In this document: piece by piece, positions 10,502-19,903 of the stretch
How the letters are laid out: every line of letters begins with the position of its first letter
Position numbering within the stretch: the stretch's first letter is position 1
Assembly (NCBI RefSeq): GCF_030149425.1
Contig: NZ_JASBRQ010000059.1
Span: 1-53,049 of the forward strand
Direction: 5' to 3'
DNA length: 53,049 nt
From: Maricaulis sp.
GTDB lineage: Bacteria > Pseudomonadota > Alphaproteobacteria > Caulobacterales > Maricaulaceae
Made by a program: the position numbers and the translations under genes
The notes under the pieces: model-generated
The model's input: only the letters and a program-made list of their open reading frames with translations
Told to the model about the DNA's origin: nothing
Databases searched by the model: none

Positions 10502-11062
10502 ATGCCCGATAGCCAATCGCCCAAGCCGAATACCCGCGAAGCCATTCTCGACGCCGCAGAAGCCGTTGTGACCGAGGAAGGTGCCGGCCGCCTGACAATT
10601 GATGCGGTGGTCGCGCGCAGCGGTTTTTCCAAGGGCGGCGTGCTCTATCACTTCCCGTCCAAGATCGCCCTGCTGGAGGGAATGGTGGCGCGCCTGATGG
10701 GCACTATCGAGCACGACCTGGAAGCCGCCGAGACCGCGGCCCAGCAGGCCGGCGAGCCTGTCGCCTCGCACCTGCTGCGGGTGATTGCGGATAAACGCCA
10801 TCTGGAAAGCGACCTGCCTGTCGCCCTGCTGGCGGCCAGCGCCGAACAACCGCATCTGCTCGACCCCGCCCGAGCGCTCAATCAGCGCCTTTGGGAACGT
10901 ATCCGCGACGCCTCAAGTGACCCGATCCAGGCTCTGATCCTGCTGCTGGTGATCGACGGTATGAGCTTCAACGACCTGATCAAATTCAAGCAATTTTCCG
11001 ATGAAGACCGGGCGGCCGTGAAGGCCCGGCTGATCGCCATGTCCAAGGACCTGTTCCAATGA
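10502..11062 (+). CDS. TetR family transcriptional repressor of the adjacent RND efflux genes
   Basis: 186-residue TetR protein. The N-terminal helix-turn-helix spans about residues 10-55 (TREAILDAAEAVV ... FSKGGVLYHFPSK); the all-helical C-terminus (about 60-185) is the ligand/dimer domain. The ATG at 10502 is preferred over 10448 because it lies after the predicted transcription start, has GGAG upstream and leaves the operator intact. It is the first gene of an operon with the adaptor (ATGA overlap) and pump. Two identical palindromes on its own promoter indicate autoregulation, with derepression by a pump substrate (inference). The inducer is unknown. Confidence 0.9.
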   Translation: MPDSQSPKPNTREAILDAAEAVVTEEGAGRLTIDAVVARSGFSKGGVLYHFPSKIALLEGMVARLMGTIEHDLEAAETAAQQAGEPVASHLLRVIADKRHLESDLPVALLAASAEQPHLLDPARALNQRLWERIRDASSDPIQALILLLVIDGMSFNDLIKFKQFSDEDRAAVKARLIAMSKDLFQ

Positions 11063-12126
11063 TCCGTAATGCCCTGCCCCTCGCCGCGCTTGCGGCCCTG
11101 ACCCTGACGGCCTGCAGCCCGGATGCGGTCGACAGCTCCGCGCCGCCGCGCCTCGTCCAGGTCGAAACGGTGGAAGACCGCGGCCCTCAGACCGAGCATG
11201 AATTCGTGGGCCGCGTTGAAGCCGTTCGCACGGTTGATATCGCCTTCCAGGTCGGCGGCCAGCTCGCCAACCTCCCGGTTACCGAAGGCCTCGACATCAC
11301 CACCGGCACGCTGATCGCCGAACTCGACCTCGCCGATTTCCTGCGTGCAGAGCGCCAGGCCAGTGTTCAATTGGACCAGGCCCGGACCGATTACGAACGC
11401 CAGCAGACCCTGTTTGACCGCGGCATCAGTTCGGCCGCGGCCCGCGATGCGGCCGAGACGCAGTACGACCTGGCCGAGGTGGCACTCGAAAACGCGCAGC
11501 GCAATCTGCAATATGCCCGCCTGGAAGCCCCGTTTGACGGCATCGTGTCGCGCCGCCTGGTCGACAACTACACCATCATTGCCCCGGGCCAGCCGATCGC
11601 CCGCCTGCAGGACGTCAGCGAGCTTCGCGTCTCCATTCCGGTCACCGAGGACATGGTAGCCACCTTCGATGCTGAAGATCTGGTCCGTATCGAGGCAGGG
11701 TTTTCCTTCCTGCCCGGCCAGCGCTTTGCCCTGGAACCGCGCGAGCTGGTATCCGAGCCCGATGCCGCCTCGCAGACCTATCGCGCCATCCTGGCCCTGC
11801 CGGCCGATATCGAAGCCAATATATTGCCGGGCATGACGGCGACGGTCTGGTCGGAATTCCGTGCCCCGACGCGCGGTGCCAGTACGATCCGAATCCCGGT
11901 CAGCGCCATCACCTACAACGCCGACAGCGAGCCGCTGGTCTATGTGTTCGACGCGGAAACCGGCCGGGTCAGCCAGCGGACCATCACCACAGGAGCCATT
12001 GAAGGCGATGATGTCGCCGTAACTGAAGGGCTGGCCAGCGGCGAGCAAATCGTCACGGCCGGCGTCTCGGCCCTTTATGACGGCATGGCAGTACGTCCGC
12101 TGATCGACGGCGCCATCACCGGCTAG
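11059..12126 (+). CDS. RND efflux periplasmic adaptor subunit (membrane fusion protein, lipoprotein)
   Basis: HlyD/AcrA-type adaptor that bridges the inner-membrane pump and an outer-membrane channel. The 355-residue protein has a lipoprotein signal with LTACS (lipidated Cys about residue 15), a biotinyl-lipoyl-like segment (GRVEAVRTVDIAFQVGGQL and LEAPFDGIVSRRLVD), an alpha-hairpin (about 90-155, rich in Gln/Ala heptads), a beta-barrel and a C-terminal membrane-proximal domain. It overlaps the TetR stop codon (ATGA) and precedes the pump by 10 bp. No outer-membrane factor gene is adjacent, so the pump must borrow a TolC-like channel from elsewhere. Confidence 0.94.
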   Translation: MIRNALPLAALAALTLTACSPDAVDSSAPPRLVQVETVEDRGPQTEHEFVGRVEAVRTVDIAFQVGGQLANLPVTEGLDITTGTLIAELDLADFLRAERQASVQLDQARTDYERQQTLFDRGISSAAARDAAETQYDLAEVALENAQRNLQYARLEAPFDGIVSRRLVDNYTIIAPGQPIARLQDVSELRVSIPVTEDMVATFDAEDLVRIEAGFSFLPGQRFALEPRELVSEPDAASQTYRAILALPADIEANILPGMTATVWSEFRAPTRGASTIRIPVSAITYNADSEPLVYVFDAETGRVSQRTITTGAIEGDDVAVTEGLASGEQIVTAGVSALYDGMAVRPLIDGAITG

Positions 12127-12136
12127 GACATTTCTC

Positions 12137-15100
12137 ATGCAAAGCGCGAACTCGGCCGCCCTCTCGCTCGCCCGGATCTCGATCGAAAAACCGGTCCTGA
12201 CCTGGATCATCATCCTGTTCTGCCTTCTGGGCGGGCTACACGGCTTCAATAATGTCGGCCGGCTGGAAGACCCCGCCTTCACCATCAAGGAGGCGATCAT
12301 CTTCACCCCCTATCCCGGCGCCACGGCACTGGAGGTAGAAGAAGAGGTCACTGAACGGCTCGAGATCGCGCTGCAGCAATTGGCCGAGGTGCGCGAGATC
12401 CGTTCGGAAAGCTCACCGGGCATGTCGGAAATCCATGTCGTCATCGAGGACACGTTCGACGGCGATGAACTCCCCGACATCTGGACGAAGGTCCGGGCCA
12501 GGGTCCGCGACACCGTCCCCAGCCTGCCACCGGGCACCGGCAACCCGGTCGTATTCGACGATTTCGGAGACACTTACGGACTGTTCTATGCCGTGACCGC
12601 CGAGGGCTATTCCAATGACCGTATCCGTGCGGTCGCGCGGACACTGCGGCGTGAGCTACTGGTGGTCGATGGCGTCGCCAAAGTATCTGTCGAGGGTGAG
12701 CCGGAAGAGCGCATCTATATCGAGATTGCCCAGGATGAACTTGCCCGCATAGGCCTGTCCTACGAGCAACTCCTGTCGGAGCTGGGACGCGAGAACACCG
12801 TCGTTTCGGCCGGCTCATCAGCGATGGGGGATCGTTATGTCCGGCTCGATATTCCGCAGACGCTGAGCGGCGTTGATGCGATCGAGAACCTGCTGATCAC
12901 CCCGCGCAATGCGGGCGAAACCCTGCGCCTGTCGGATATTGCCACGGTCTGGCGCACCGAAGTCGAGCGCCCGGGCCGGATCGTCTATCACAACAATACC
13001 CACGCCTTCACGATCGGTATTGCCGGTCAACAGACTGCCAATATCGTCGATGTCGGCTATGCGGTCGAAGCCCGCCTGGCAGAGATCGAGGCGGACCTTC
13101 CCCTCGGTATCGAACTGCACCCGATCTATGAGCAGCATGTCGTGGTTGACCGCTCGATCAACGACTTCCTCGTCAATCTGGCCATGTCGGTGGCCATTGT
13201 GGTCGGCGTTTTGTGCCTGTTCATGGGTTGGCGCGCCGGACTGACGGTTGGCTCGGTCCTGTTCCTGACTGTCGCCGGCACGATCTTCTTCATGAACATG
13301 TTCGCCATCGAGATGGAGCGCATCTCGCTGGGCGCGCTGATCATCGCCATGGGCATGCTGGTGGATAACGCCATCGTCGTCACCGAGGGCATGCTGACTG
13401 GGGTGATGCGCGGACAGCGCCGGATGGATGCGGCCGAGAATGCTGTGAAATCCACGCAATGGCCCCTGCTCGGCGCCACCGTTATCGGCATCATGGCCTT
13501 TGCCGGTATTGGCCTGTCCCCCGATGCGACGGGTGAATTCCTCTTCTCCCTGTTCGCTGTGATCGCCATCTCGCTGCTGTTGAGCTGGGTACTGGCCGTT
13601 ACGGTCGTTCCGCTGATCGGCTTTCACCTGTTCTCCGCCCAACGCCAAAAGGCAGCCGGGGCCGAACCGGACGCACTCAACGAGGCGCAGGTCTATTCCG
13701 GTTTGATGTTCCGGGTCTTCCGGGGCCTGTTGGAAGGCGCGTTGGCGCGGCGTTGGCTGGTCATGCTGGGCCTGCTGGTGGTTACCGTTCTTTGCTATGC
13801 CGGCTTCGGCCAGGTGCGTCAGTCCTTCTTCCCGGAAACCAATACACCGCTCTTCTACGTCAATCTGGAGCACCCCGAGGGCACCGACATTCTCGACAAT
13901 GAGGCCAATGCCGTGGCCATCGGCCGCTTTGTCGGCGAGCAGCCGGAAACGGTTCAGTTCAACACCTTCATCGGCGGCGGCGCGACGCGTTTCATGCTTA
14001 CCTACGCGTCAGAACAACCCTCCACCTCCTATGCCCAGATCATTGTGCGGACGCGCTCCCTGGACGACATCCCCGGGCTCGGCGAACGTATTCTCGCCCA
14101 TGTCCGCGACCGCTATCCCGATATCACCGTCCGGGTCGACCGCATCGTCTTCGGCCCGCCCGCCGGCGCCAAGCTGGAAGCCCGTTTTGCCGGCCCGGAC
14201 ACCGCTGTTCTGCGGCAACTCGCCGACCAGGCCATGGCCGCGCTGCACAGCGAAGCCGATCTCGTCGACATCCGGACCGATTGGCGCAATCTGACCCCGG
14301 TGATCCGCCCGGTGATGATTGAGGAACGCGCCCAGACCATCGGCGTGACCCGCGAGAACATCGCCAACGCACTGGTCTTCGCCACCGAAGGCGCCCGTGT
14401 CGGTGTCTACCGGGAAGGCGAGGAGCTGATCCCGATTATCGCCCGCGCCCCGGCGAGCGAGCGGGTCGACACGTCTGACCTGTCCGACCGCCTGGTCTGG
14501 AGCCCGGCCCAGAATGCCTATGTGCCCATCGCGCAAGTCGTCTCCCGCTTCGATCTCGGCGCTGAAGAAGCCCTGATCCAGCGCCGTGACCGGGTCCGGA
14601 CCATTGCCGTACGTGCCAATCCCTACAAGCACGAGACGGCTTCGGAGGGCTTTATCCGTTTCCGCCCGGTAATCGAGGCGATCGAACTGCCCGACGGCTA
14701 CACGATGGAATGGGGCGGCGAGTTCGAAAGCTCCGGCGACGCCAATGCGGCACTGGGCAGCCAATTGCCCTTCACCATCGTTATCATGCTGACCATCTCC
14801 TTCATGCTGTTCGCCAAAGTGCGCCAGCCGCTGATTATCTGGGCGGTCGTGCCGATGTCGCTCAATGGCGTGGTGATCGGCTTGCTGGTGACCCAGATTG
14901 CCTTCAGCTTCACAGCCCTTCTGGGCCTGCTCTCCCTGTCCGGCATGCTGATCAAGAATGCCATCGTGCTGGTCGACGAGATCGATCTGCGCATCGCCCG
15001 TGGCAGCGATCCCTATGCCGCGGTCCGCGATGGCTCGGTGTCCAGATTGCGACCGGTTCTGCTTGCTGCCTCAACCACGGTTCTGGGCATGACACCGCTG

Positions 15101-15271
15101 CTGTTCGACGCTTTCTTCCAGGGCATGGCCATCACCATTATCGGCGGCCTGACCTTCGCCACCGTGCTGACGCTGATCGCGGTGCCGGTCATCTACGCGC
15201 TCTTCTTCGGTGTGCGTCGCCAGGCGGAGGTCAAGGCGATTAAAAATATGACAGAAGCCCCAGCGGCTTGA
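12137..15271 (+). CDS. RND family efflux transporter, inner-membrane pump (AcrB/HAE1-like)
   Basis: Proton-driven trimeric efflux pump of 1044 residues, the usual family length. TM1 is near residues 20-40, followed by the first large periplasmic loop, a TM2-6 bundle (about 345-500), TM7 near 545, the second large loop, and TM8-12 (about 875-1025). The proton-relay motif of TM4 is visible as GMLVDNAIVVTEGML. Family block SGMLIKNAIVLVDEID lies in the second half. AGGA precedes the ATG by 7 nt. It belongs to the COG0841 group closest to pumps that work with a lipoprotein adaptor; the substrate cannot be told from sequence. Confidence 0.95.
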   Translation: MQSANSAALSLARISIEKPVLTWIIILFCLLGGLHGFNNVGRLEDPAFTIKEAIIFTPYPGATALEVEEEVTERLEIALQQLAEVREIRSESSPGMSEIHVVIEDTFDGDELPDIWTKVRARVRDTVPSLPPGTGNPVVFDDFGDTYGLFYAVTAEGYSNDRIRAVARTLRRELLVVDGVAKVSVEGEPEERIYIEIAQDELARIGLSYEQLLSELGRENTVVSAGSSAMGDRYVRLDIPQTLSGVDAIENLLITPRNAGETLRLSDIATVWRTEVERPGRIVYHNNTHAFTIGIAGQQTANIVDVGYAVEARLAEIEADLPLGIELHPIYEQHVVVDRSINDFLVNLAMSVAIVVGVLCLFMGWRAGLTVGSVLFLTVAGTIFFMNMFAIEMERISLGALIIAMGMLVDNAIVVTEGMLTGVMRGQRRMDAAENAVKSTQWPLLGATVIGIMAFAGIGLSPDATGEFLFSLFAVIAISLLLSWVLAVTVVPLIGFHLFSAQRQKAAGAEPDALNEAQVYSGLMFRVFRGLLEGALARRWLVMLGLLVVTVLCYAGFGQVRQSFFPETNTPLFYVNLEHPEGTDILDNEANAVAIGRFVGEQPETVQFNTFIGGGATRFMLTYASEQPSTSYAQIIVRTRSLDDIPGLGERILAHVRDRYPDITVRVDRIVFGPPAGAKLEARFAGPDTAVLRQLADQAMAALHSEADLVDIRTDWRNLTPVIRPVMIEERAQTIGVTRENIANALVFATEGARVGVYREGEELIPIIARAPASERVDTSDLSDRLVWSPAQNAYVPIAQVVSRFDLGAEEALIQRRDRVRTIAVRANPYKHETASEGFIRFRPVIEAIELPDGYTMEWGGEFESSGDANAALGSQLPFTIVIMLTISFMLFAKVRQPLIIWAVVPMSLNGVVIGLLVTQIAFSFTALLGLLSLSGMLIKNAIVLVDEIDLRIARGSDPYAAVRDGSVSRLRPVLLAASTTVLGMTPLLFDAFFQGMAITIIGGLTFATVLTLIAVPVIYALFFGVRRQAEVKAIKNMTEAPAA

Positions 15272-15303
15272 CCGGGAGCGCGGCGCGCGCAAATTTCCCG
15301 TCC

Positions 15304-16452
15304 ATGTCCGCTCTCGACCGCGTCAACAATATCGGCGACCTCCGCATGCTGGCACGCAAACGCCTGCCGCGGATGGTGTTTGACTATATTGATGGCGGCG
15401 CGGATGACGAAGTCACACTGAAGGATAATCCCGGACGTTTTGCCGACTACAAACTTCTCTGGAAGGCGCTGGTCGATATTTCCGAGATTGACCTCAAGAC
15501 CTCGGTCATGGGATCTGCATGCGATGCTCCGATCATCGTTACGCCGACAGCCGCCCAGCGCCTGTTCAGCCCGCGCGGCGGTGAAGCCGCTGTCGCCCGC
15601 GCGGCAAACAGGGCCGGCCTGATCTATGGCCTGTCCACCCTGGCTTCGACCTCGATAGAGGATATCGCCACTATCACGGACGGGCCGAAATGGTTCCAGG
15701 TCTATGTCTGGAAGGACCGAGCCCTGGTCGAGGCCGCCCTCGAGCGCGCCCGGGCAGCCGGCTTTACCGGTCTGATCCTGACGGTCGACGTGCCCGTAGC
15801 AGGAAATCGCGAACGCGATCACGTCAACGCCTTCACCATCCCGCCGAAAATCAATGCCCAGACGGTGAGCCAGGTCCTGGCCCGCCCGGGCTACCTGTTC
15901 GACATGCTGACCACGCCGACCATCACGCCGGCGAACTACACCGATCTCGACCCGCAGGGTGACGGCATTATCCAGTATCTCAACCGCCAGTTTGACCGCA
16001 CGGTCAGCTGGGAAGACGCGAAATGGATGAAAGAAGCCTGGGGCGGCCCGTTCGCAATCAAGGGCATCGCCCGCGCCGATGATGCCCGGCGCTGTGTCGA
16101 TATCGGGGCCGATGCGGTGTGGATTTCCAATCATGGCGGACGCCAGCTCGACACGGCTCCGGCCACCATCGACACCCTGCCCGATATCGCGGCGGCGGTC
16201 GGGCATCAGATCGAAATCATTCTCGATGGCGGAATCCGCCGGGGCACCGATATCATCAAAGCGATCGCACTCGGCGCCCGCGCTGTCGCAGTTGGCCGAC
16301 CCTATCTCTACGGGCTGGGCGCCGCGGGCGAAGCCGGTGTCAGCAAAGCCCTCGACTTTCTAATAAGCAGCCTGGAGCGCGACATGGCGCTGACGGGCGC
16401 GATAAGACTGAAAGATCTGACGCCGGACCTGGTCCGCCGTCCGGCCCTCTAA
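15304..16452 (+). CDS. FMN-dependent 2-hydroxy-acid oxidase/dehydrogenase (LldD/MdlB family)
   Basis: Oxidises an (S)-2-hydroxy acid (lactate, mandelate, glycolate or similar) to the 2-oxo acid using FMN. The 382-residue TIM-barrel has the family signature SNHGGRQ with catalytic H277 and substrate-binding R280, the N-terminal FDYIDGGADDE block, and the phosphate-binding DGGIRRGTDIIKA and GRPYLYG segments. ATG at 15304 (MSALDRV) is chosen; a TTG at 15268 overlapping the RND stop is a weak alternative. The neighbour 17 bp downstream is a TPP-dependent 2-oxo-acid enzyme, which suggests that the product of this reaction is decarboxylated there. The substrate side pocket cannot be assigned by eye. 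Confidence 0.9.
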   Translation: MSALDRVNNIGDLRMLARKRLPRMVFDYIDGGADDEVTLKDNPGRFADYKLLWKALVDISEIDLKTSVMGSACDAPIIVTPTAAQRLFSPRGGEAAVARAANRAGLIYGLSTLASTSIEDIATITDGPKWFQVYVWKDRALVEAALERARAAGFTGLILTVDVPVAGNRERDHVNAFTIPPKINAQTVSQVLARPGYLFDMLTTPTITPANYTDLDPQGDGIIQYLNRQFDRTVSWEDAKWMKEAWGGPFAIKGIARADDARRCVDIGADAVWISNHGGRQLDTAPATIDTLPDIAAAVGHQIEIILDGGIRRGTDIIKAIALGARAVAVGRPYLYGLGAAGEAGVSKALDFLISSLERDMALTGAIRLKDLTPDLVRRPAL

Positions 16453-16469
16453 CTCCCAAAGGACCGACC

Positions 16470-18020
16470 ATGTTTGCAGCCGAAAGCCTTGTGCGCACCC
16501 TGATCAACCAGGGCGTCGACACCTGTTTCACAAATCCGGGAACGTCGGAAATGCACATGGTCGCCGCGCTCGACCGTGTCGACGGCATGAAATCTGTCCT
16601 GTGCCTGTTCGAGGGTGTCGCGACCGGGGCGGCCGACGGTTATGCGCGCATGGCAGGCAAGCCGGCCTGCACCCTGTTGCACCTCGGCCCGGGTGCCGGC
16701 AATGGCCTGGCCAACCTGCACAATGCCCGCCGCGGCTATGCGCCGGTGGTCAATATCGTCGGCGATCATGCCCGGGCCCATCTCGAACTCGACGCGCCGC
16801 TGACCTCGGATATTGAAGGCGTCTGTGCGCCGATGTCGCGCTGGGTCGGCACGGTGGAGACCCCGCAGGATATTTCGCGCATGGCCGTCGAGACGGTGAA
16901 GCAGGCCTATGGGCCCGAACGCGGTGTCGCGACCTTGGTCCTGCCGGCCGATTGCGCTTGGTCGGACGCGGAGCCGCAGGTCATTGAGCAAGTGGACATG
17001 CCTGATCTTGATGCGGTGCCACTGGATCAGCTCGACAAGGTCGCCAAGGCTCTGGAAGCGGCTTCATCCCCTGTCATCCTGCTCGGCGGCACCGCCTGCC
17101 TGGATGACGGTCTGCAAGCGGCCGGACGGATCGCCGAGGCTACCGGCGCCAGATTATTCATGGACACCTTCGTGCCCCGCATCGCACGCGGACACGGCCG
17201 CGTTGCACCGAAACGCCTGAGCTATCTGGGTGCCGAAGCGATGAAGGAACTCGAGGGCGCCGATCTTCTGGTTCTTGTCGGCACCAAGGCGCCAGTTGGT
17301 TTCTTCGCCTATCCCGGCGAACGCGGCACGTTTGCACCGCCTGAGGCGGAGATCGTCTCCGTCGGCGGGCCGTCTGACGAAGTCACTGAAGCCCTGATCA
17401 TTCTCGCCGAAGCGATTGACACCCCGGCCAAAGTGCCCGGCATTGAAGCCAGTCAGGCCCCCAAGCTCATTCCGGACGCAGAGCTCAATCCCGGATTTGT
17501 TGGTCTGTCGCTGATGCGGCACATGCCGGAAGACTCGATCATTTGCGACGACGCCACGACCTCGGGTATGGGGGTTTTCCCCTGGACCCAGGCCGGACCG
17601 CGCCATGACTGGCTCTGCCTGACCGGTGGCGCGATCGGATCAGGTATGCCGCAGGCGGTCGGCGCCGCGCTGGCTTGCCCGGATCGCCAGGTCTTTGCCC
17701 TGTGCGGCGATGGCGCCGCTGCCTACACGCTACAGGCCCTGTGGACCCAGGCGCGCGAAAAACAGAATGTGATCAACATCGTCTTCGCCAATCACTCCTA
17801 TCTGGTCCTGAATTTCGAACTCGCCCGCGTCGGTGCCGGCGAGCCGGGACCGGCGGCACAGCAAATGCTCTCACTGGATCATCCGAAGATGGACTGGGTC
17901 AAGCTGGCCGAAGGTTTCGGCGTCCCAGGACGCCGCGCGCGGACTGCTGGCGAGTTCGACAAGGCTCTGGTCGCCGCGCTTGACGCCGGTGGACCCCAAT
18001 TGATCGTCGCGGAAATCTAG
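16470..18020 (+). CDS. Thiamine-diphosphate-dependent 2-oxo-acid decarboxylase/acetolactate synthase-like enzyme
   Basis: 516-residue enzyme of the IlvB/benzoylformate decarboxylase superfamily. The N-terminal Pyr domain carries the TPP-activating Glu (E48 in CLFEGVATGAADGYARM) and H71 in LLHLGPGAGNG, at the place of the active-site His70 of benzoylformate decarboxylase; TNPGTSE stands where that enzyme has GNPGSNE, so its Ser26 is replaced by Thr. The C-terminal PP domain has the Mg/TPP motif G413-D414-G415 ... N441. It is shorter than biosynthetic IlvB (about 560-590) and has no regulatory-subunit neighbour, so a catabolic decarboxylase or carboligase is more likely. AAAGGA is well spaced before ATG 16470. 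Probable operon with the FMN oxidase. Confidence 0.85.
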   Translation: MFAAESLVRTLINQGVDTCFTNPGTSEMHMVAALDRVDGMKSVLCLFEGVATGAADGYARMAGKPACTLLHLGPGAGNGLANLHNARRGYAPVVNIVGDHARAHLELDAPLTSDIEGVCAPMSRWVGTVETPQDISRMAVETVKQAYGPERGVATLVLPADCAWSDAEPQVIEQVDMPDLDAVPLDQLDKVAKALEAASSPVILLGGTACLDDGLQAAGRIAEATGARLFMDTFVPRIARGHGRVAPKRLSYLGAEAMKELEGADLLVLVGTKAPVGFFAYPGERGTFAPPEAEIVSVGGPSDEVTEALIILAEAIDTPAKVPGIEASQAPKLIPDAELNPGFVGLSLMRHMPEDSIICDDATTSGMGVFPWTQAGPRHDWLCLTGGAIGSGMPQAVGAALACPDRQVFALCGDGAAAYTLQALWTQAREKQNVINIVFANHSYLVLNFELARVGAGEPGPAAQQMLSLDHPKMDWVKLAEGFGVPGRRARTAGEFDKALVAALDAGGPQLIVAEI

Positions 18021-18041
18021 GCCGCGCGACCACCGCCTGCC

Positions 18042-19835
18042 CTAGCAGGCCAGGCGGTCCTTGGCCTGCTCACTGCCGAGCATGCGCATGAACATTGCCC
18101 GCAAGGCGGTCGGCTCAATGGGCTTGGGCAGATAATCCGAGAAGCCTTCTTCATTGAGGGCCCGGCGATTGTCTTCCGACGCCAGCGCGGTGACAGCGAC
18201 GATCTTGGTTGCACCCGAACGCCGGTTTTCGCGGATACACCGCATCGCGGTAACGCCGTCCATCTCCGGCATCTGGACGTCCATAAGGATGATGTCATAG
18301 CGCTTGGCTGAGGCCATGTTGACAGCTTCACGACCGCCGGACGCCGTGTCGATATCGATGTCACCGCCGCGAATGGCCTGACCGAGCATGGCCCGCAGAA
18401 CGATGAGGTTGGTCGGGACATCATCTACCAGCAGCAGACGCAGCGACTTGTCGACCTCAAGCGGTTCCAGCGGGACCGCCTCCGGCTCCTCTTCGACCCG
18501 CTGAACCGCCTGGTTGCGGATCTTCACGGTGAAGACCGATCCCACCCCGAGCGTCGATTTCACCGAAATCTCACCGCCCATACGGTCGACCAGCTTGCGG
18601 CAGATGGCAAGGCCGAGACCCGTCCCGCCATACTGGCGCTTCACGGAATTATCGACCTGGCTGAAGCTGTCGAATATCCGGGCCTGCTTGTCCGTAGGAA
18701 TGCCAACGCCGGTATCGCCGACCGAGAAGGTCGTAGTGACGACCCCCGCCGCATCCGTCGTCTGCTCCACGGAAACAGAAATCCCGCCCAGGGTCGTGAA
18801 TTTGAGGGCATTGCCCAGCAGATTGTTGAGGATCTGACGGATACGGACCGGGTCGCCCTTGACGCCCTGGACGTCCACACCGCTGAACCGCTCGTCAAAG
18901 CTCAACCCCTTGGCTTCCGCCTGGATGCGCCAGGTCGCGGCCAGGGACTGCACCAACTCACGCAAGTCGAAGGCGACATTCTCGAGTTCCAGCGCATTGG
19001 CTTCGATCTTGGACAGATCGAGAATGTCATTGAGCAGTTCCAGCAGGTTCTCGCCGGACTGATCCACCAGCTGCAGGCGTTCGCGCTGCTCATCGGTGAG
19101 ACTGTCATCGTGCAAAAGCACATTGGTCATGCCCAGAACGCCGTTCAGGGGCGTACGGATTTCATGCCCCATATTGGCGAGGAATTCCGACTTGGCCTGG
19201 CTGGCCTCCTCCGCCTTGGCCAGGGCGAGCTGTAATTTCTCGTTCTGGTCGCGCAGTATCTCCGCGGTTTGCTCGTTTGACGATCGCAGGATGGACCCGA
19301 AAAAGACGATCCACACCGTCGACAGCATGCTGGCAAAAACCAGGGCCGGCAGCATGAGCTGCGGGTCGTATTGCAGTTCCGTGCCGAGATAGTTGAAACC
19401 GCCATAGAGAACGGTGGCGTAAAAGGCGCCAACAGGGATGGTCGCCAGCAATGCTGCGCGCCAGCCCCAGGCAATGTAGGCGCCCAGAACGATACCCGGC
19501 ACATAGGCCGCAGACGGCGGGAAAGAGCCGCGATTGGCCCAGGCGACAGCGAGAAACATCACCGAGGAGGATACCAGTATCCAGCCCAGAACCAGATTTG
19601 GCCGGCGCAGCCGCAACCCGATTATGCCGACCCCGAAAGCACTGACCGCGCTGAGGAGTGCCAGCTCGACCATGCCCGGACGCCCCTGCCCGGTGGCCGA
19701 CAGAATGACCGCATTGATCACAGCAGTCACAGCCAGGATAAGCGAGAAGGTAAAGGCGATACGGGACTTGATGGCCCGCTGCAGATCCACAGCCGGGTCA
19801 GCCCCAATCAGCTTGTCGACGAGATTCCAGAACAC
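18042..19835 (-). CDS. Hybrid sensor histidine kinase/response regulator
   Basis: Membrane-bound hybrid kinase of 597 residues. Five or six TM segments fill residues about 25-185. After a short coiled linker comes HisKA with the phospho-acceptor in FLANMGHEIRTPLNG (H about 224), then HATPase_c with N box (NNLLGNALKF), G1 (GDTGVGIP) and G2 (GGTGLGLAICRKL), and a C-terminal receiver domain with acidic pair LLVDD and phospho-acceptor Asp in ILMDVQMPEMDG. The GTG start at 19835 is preferred because AGCGGAGG lies 9 nt upstream; the TTG at 19844 abuts that ribosome site. No output domain follows the receiver, so it probably acts in a phosphorelay. It is 68 bp downstream of a STAS gene on the same strand. 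Confidence 0.9.
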   Translation of the reverse strand: MFWNLVDKLIGADPAVDLQRAIKSRIAFTFSLILAVTAVINAVILSATGQGRPGMVELALLSAVSAFGVGIIGLRLRRPNLVLGWILVSSSVMFLAVAWANRGSFPPSAAYVPGIVLGAYIAWGWRAALLATIPVGAFYATVLYGGFNYLGTELQYDPQLMLPALVFASMLSTVWIVFFGSILRSSNEQTAEILRDQNEKLQLALAKAEEASQAKSEFLANMGHEIRTPLNGVLGMTNVLLHDDSLTDEQRERLQLVDQSGENLLELLNDILDLSKIEANALELENVAFDLRELVQSLAATWRIQAEAKGLSFDERFSGVDVQGVKGDPVRIRQILNNLLGNALKFTTLGGISVSVEQTTDAAGVVTTTFSVGDTGVGIPTDKQARIFDSFSQVDNSVKRQYGGTGLGLAICRKLVDRMGGEISVKSTLGVGSVFTVKIRNQAVQRVEEEPEAVPLEPLEVDKSLRLLLVDDVPTNLIVLRAMLGQAIRGGDIDIDTASGGREAVNMASAKRYDIILMDVQMPEMDGVTAMRCIRENRRSGATKIVAVTALASEDNRRALNEEGFSDYLPKPIEPTALRAMFMRMLGSEQAKDRLAC

Positions 19836-19903
19836 TGAATACAACCTCCGCTAGGGGTGTTGTAATAGAGTATGATTAAAAAAGCCCAACCAGGACTGGG
19901 AAA

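Noticed and set aside
10882..13873. Long minus-strand frames (474 and 351 codons) opposite the RND genes
   Set aside because: Antisense shadows of clearly recognised efflux genes.
16119..16469. 117-codon N-terminal extension of the TPP enzyme frame
   Set aside because: Overlaps the FMN oxidase in another frame; the family N-terminus and ribosome site fit ATG 16470.
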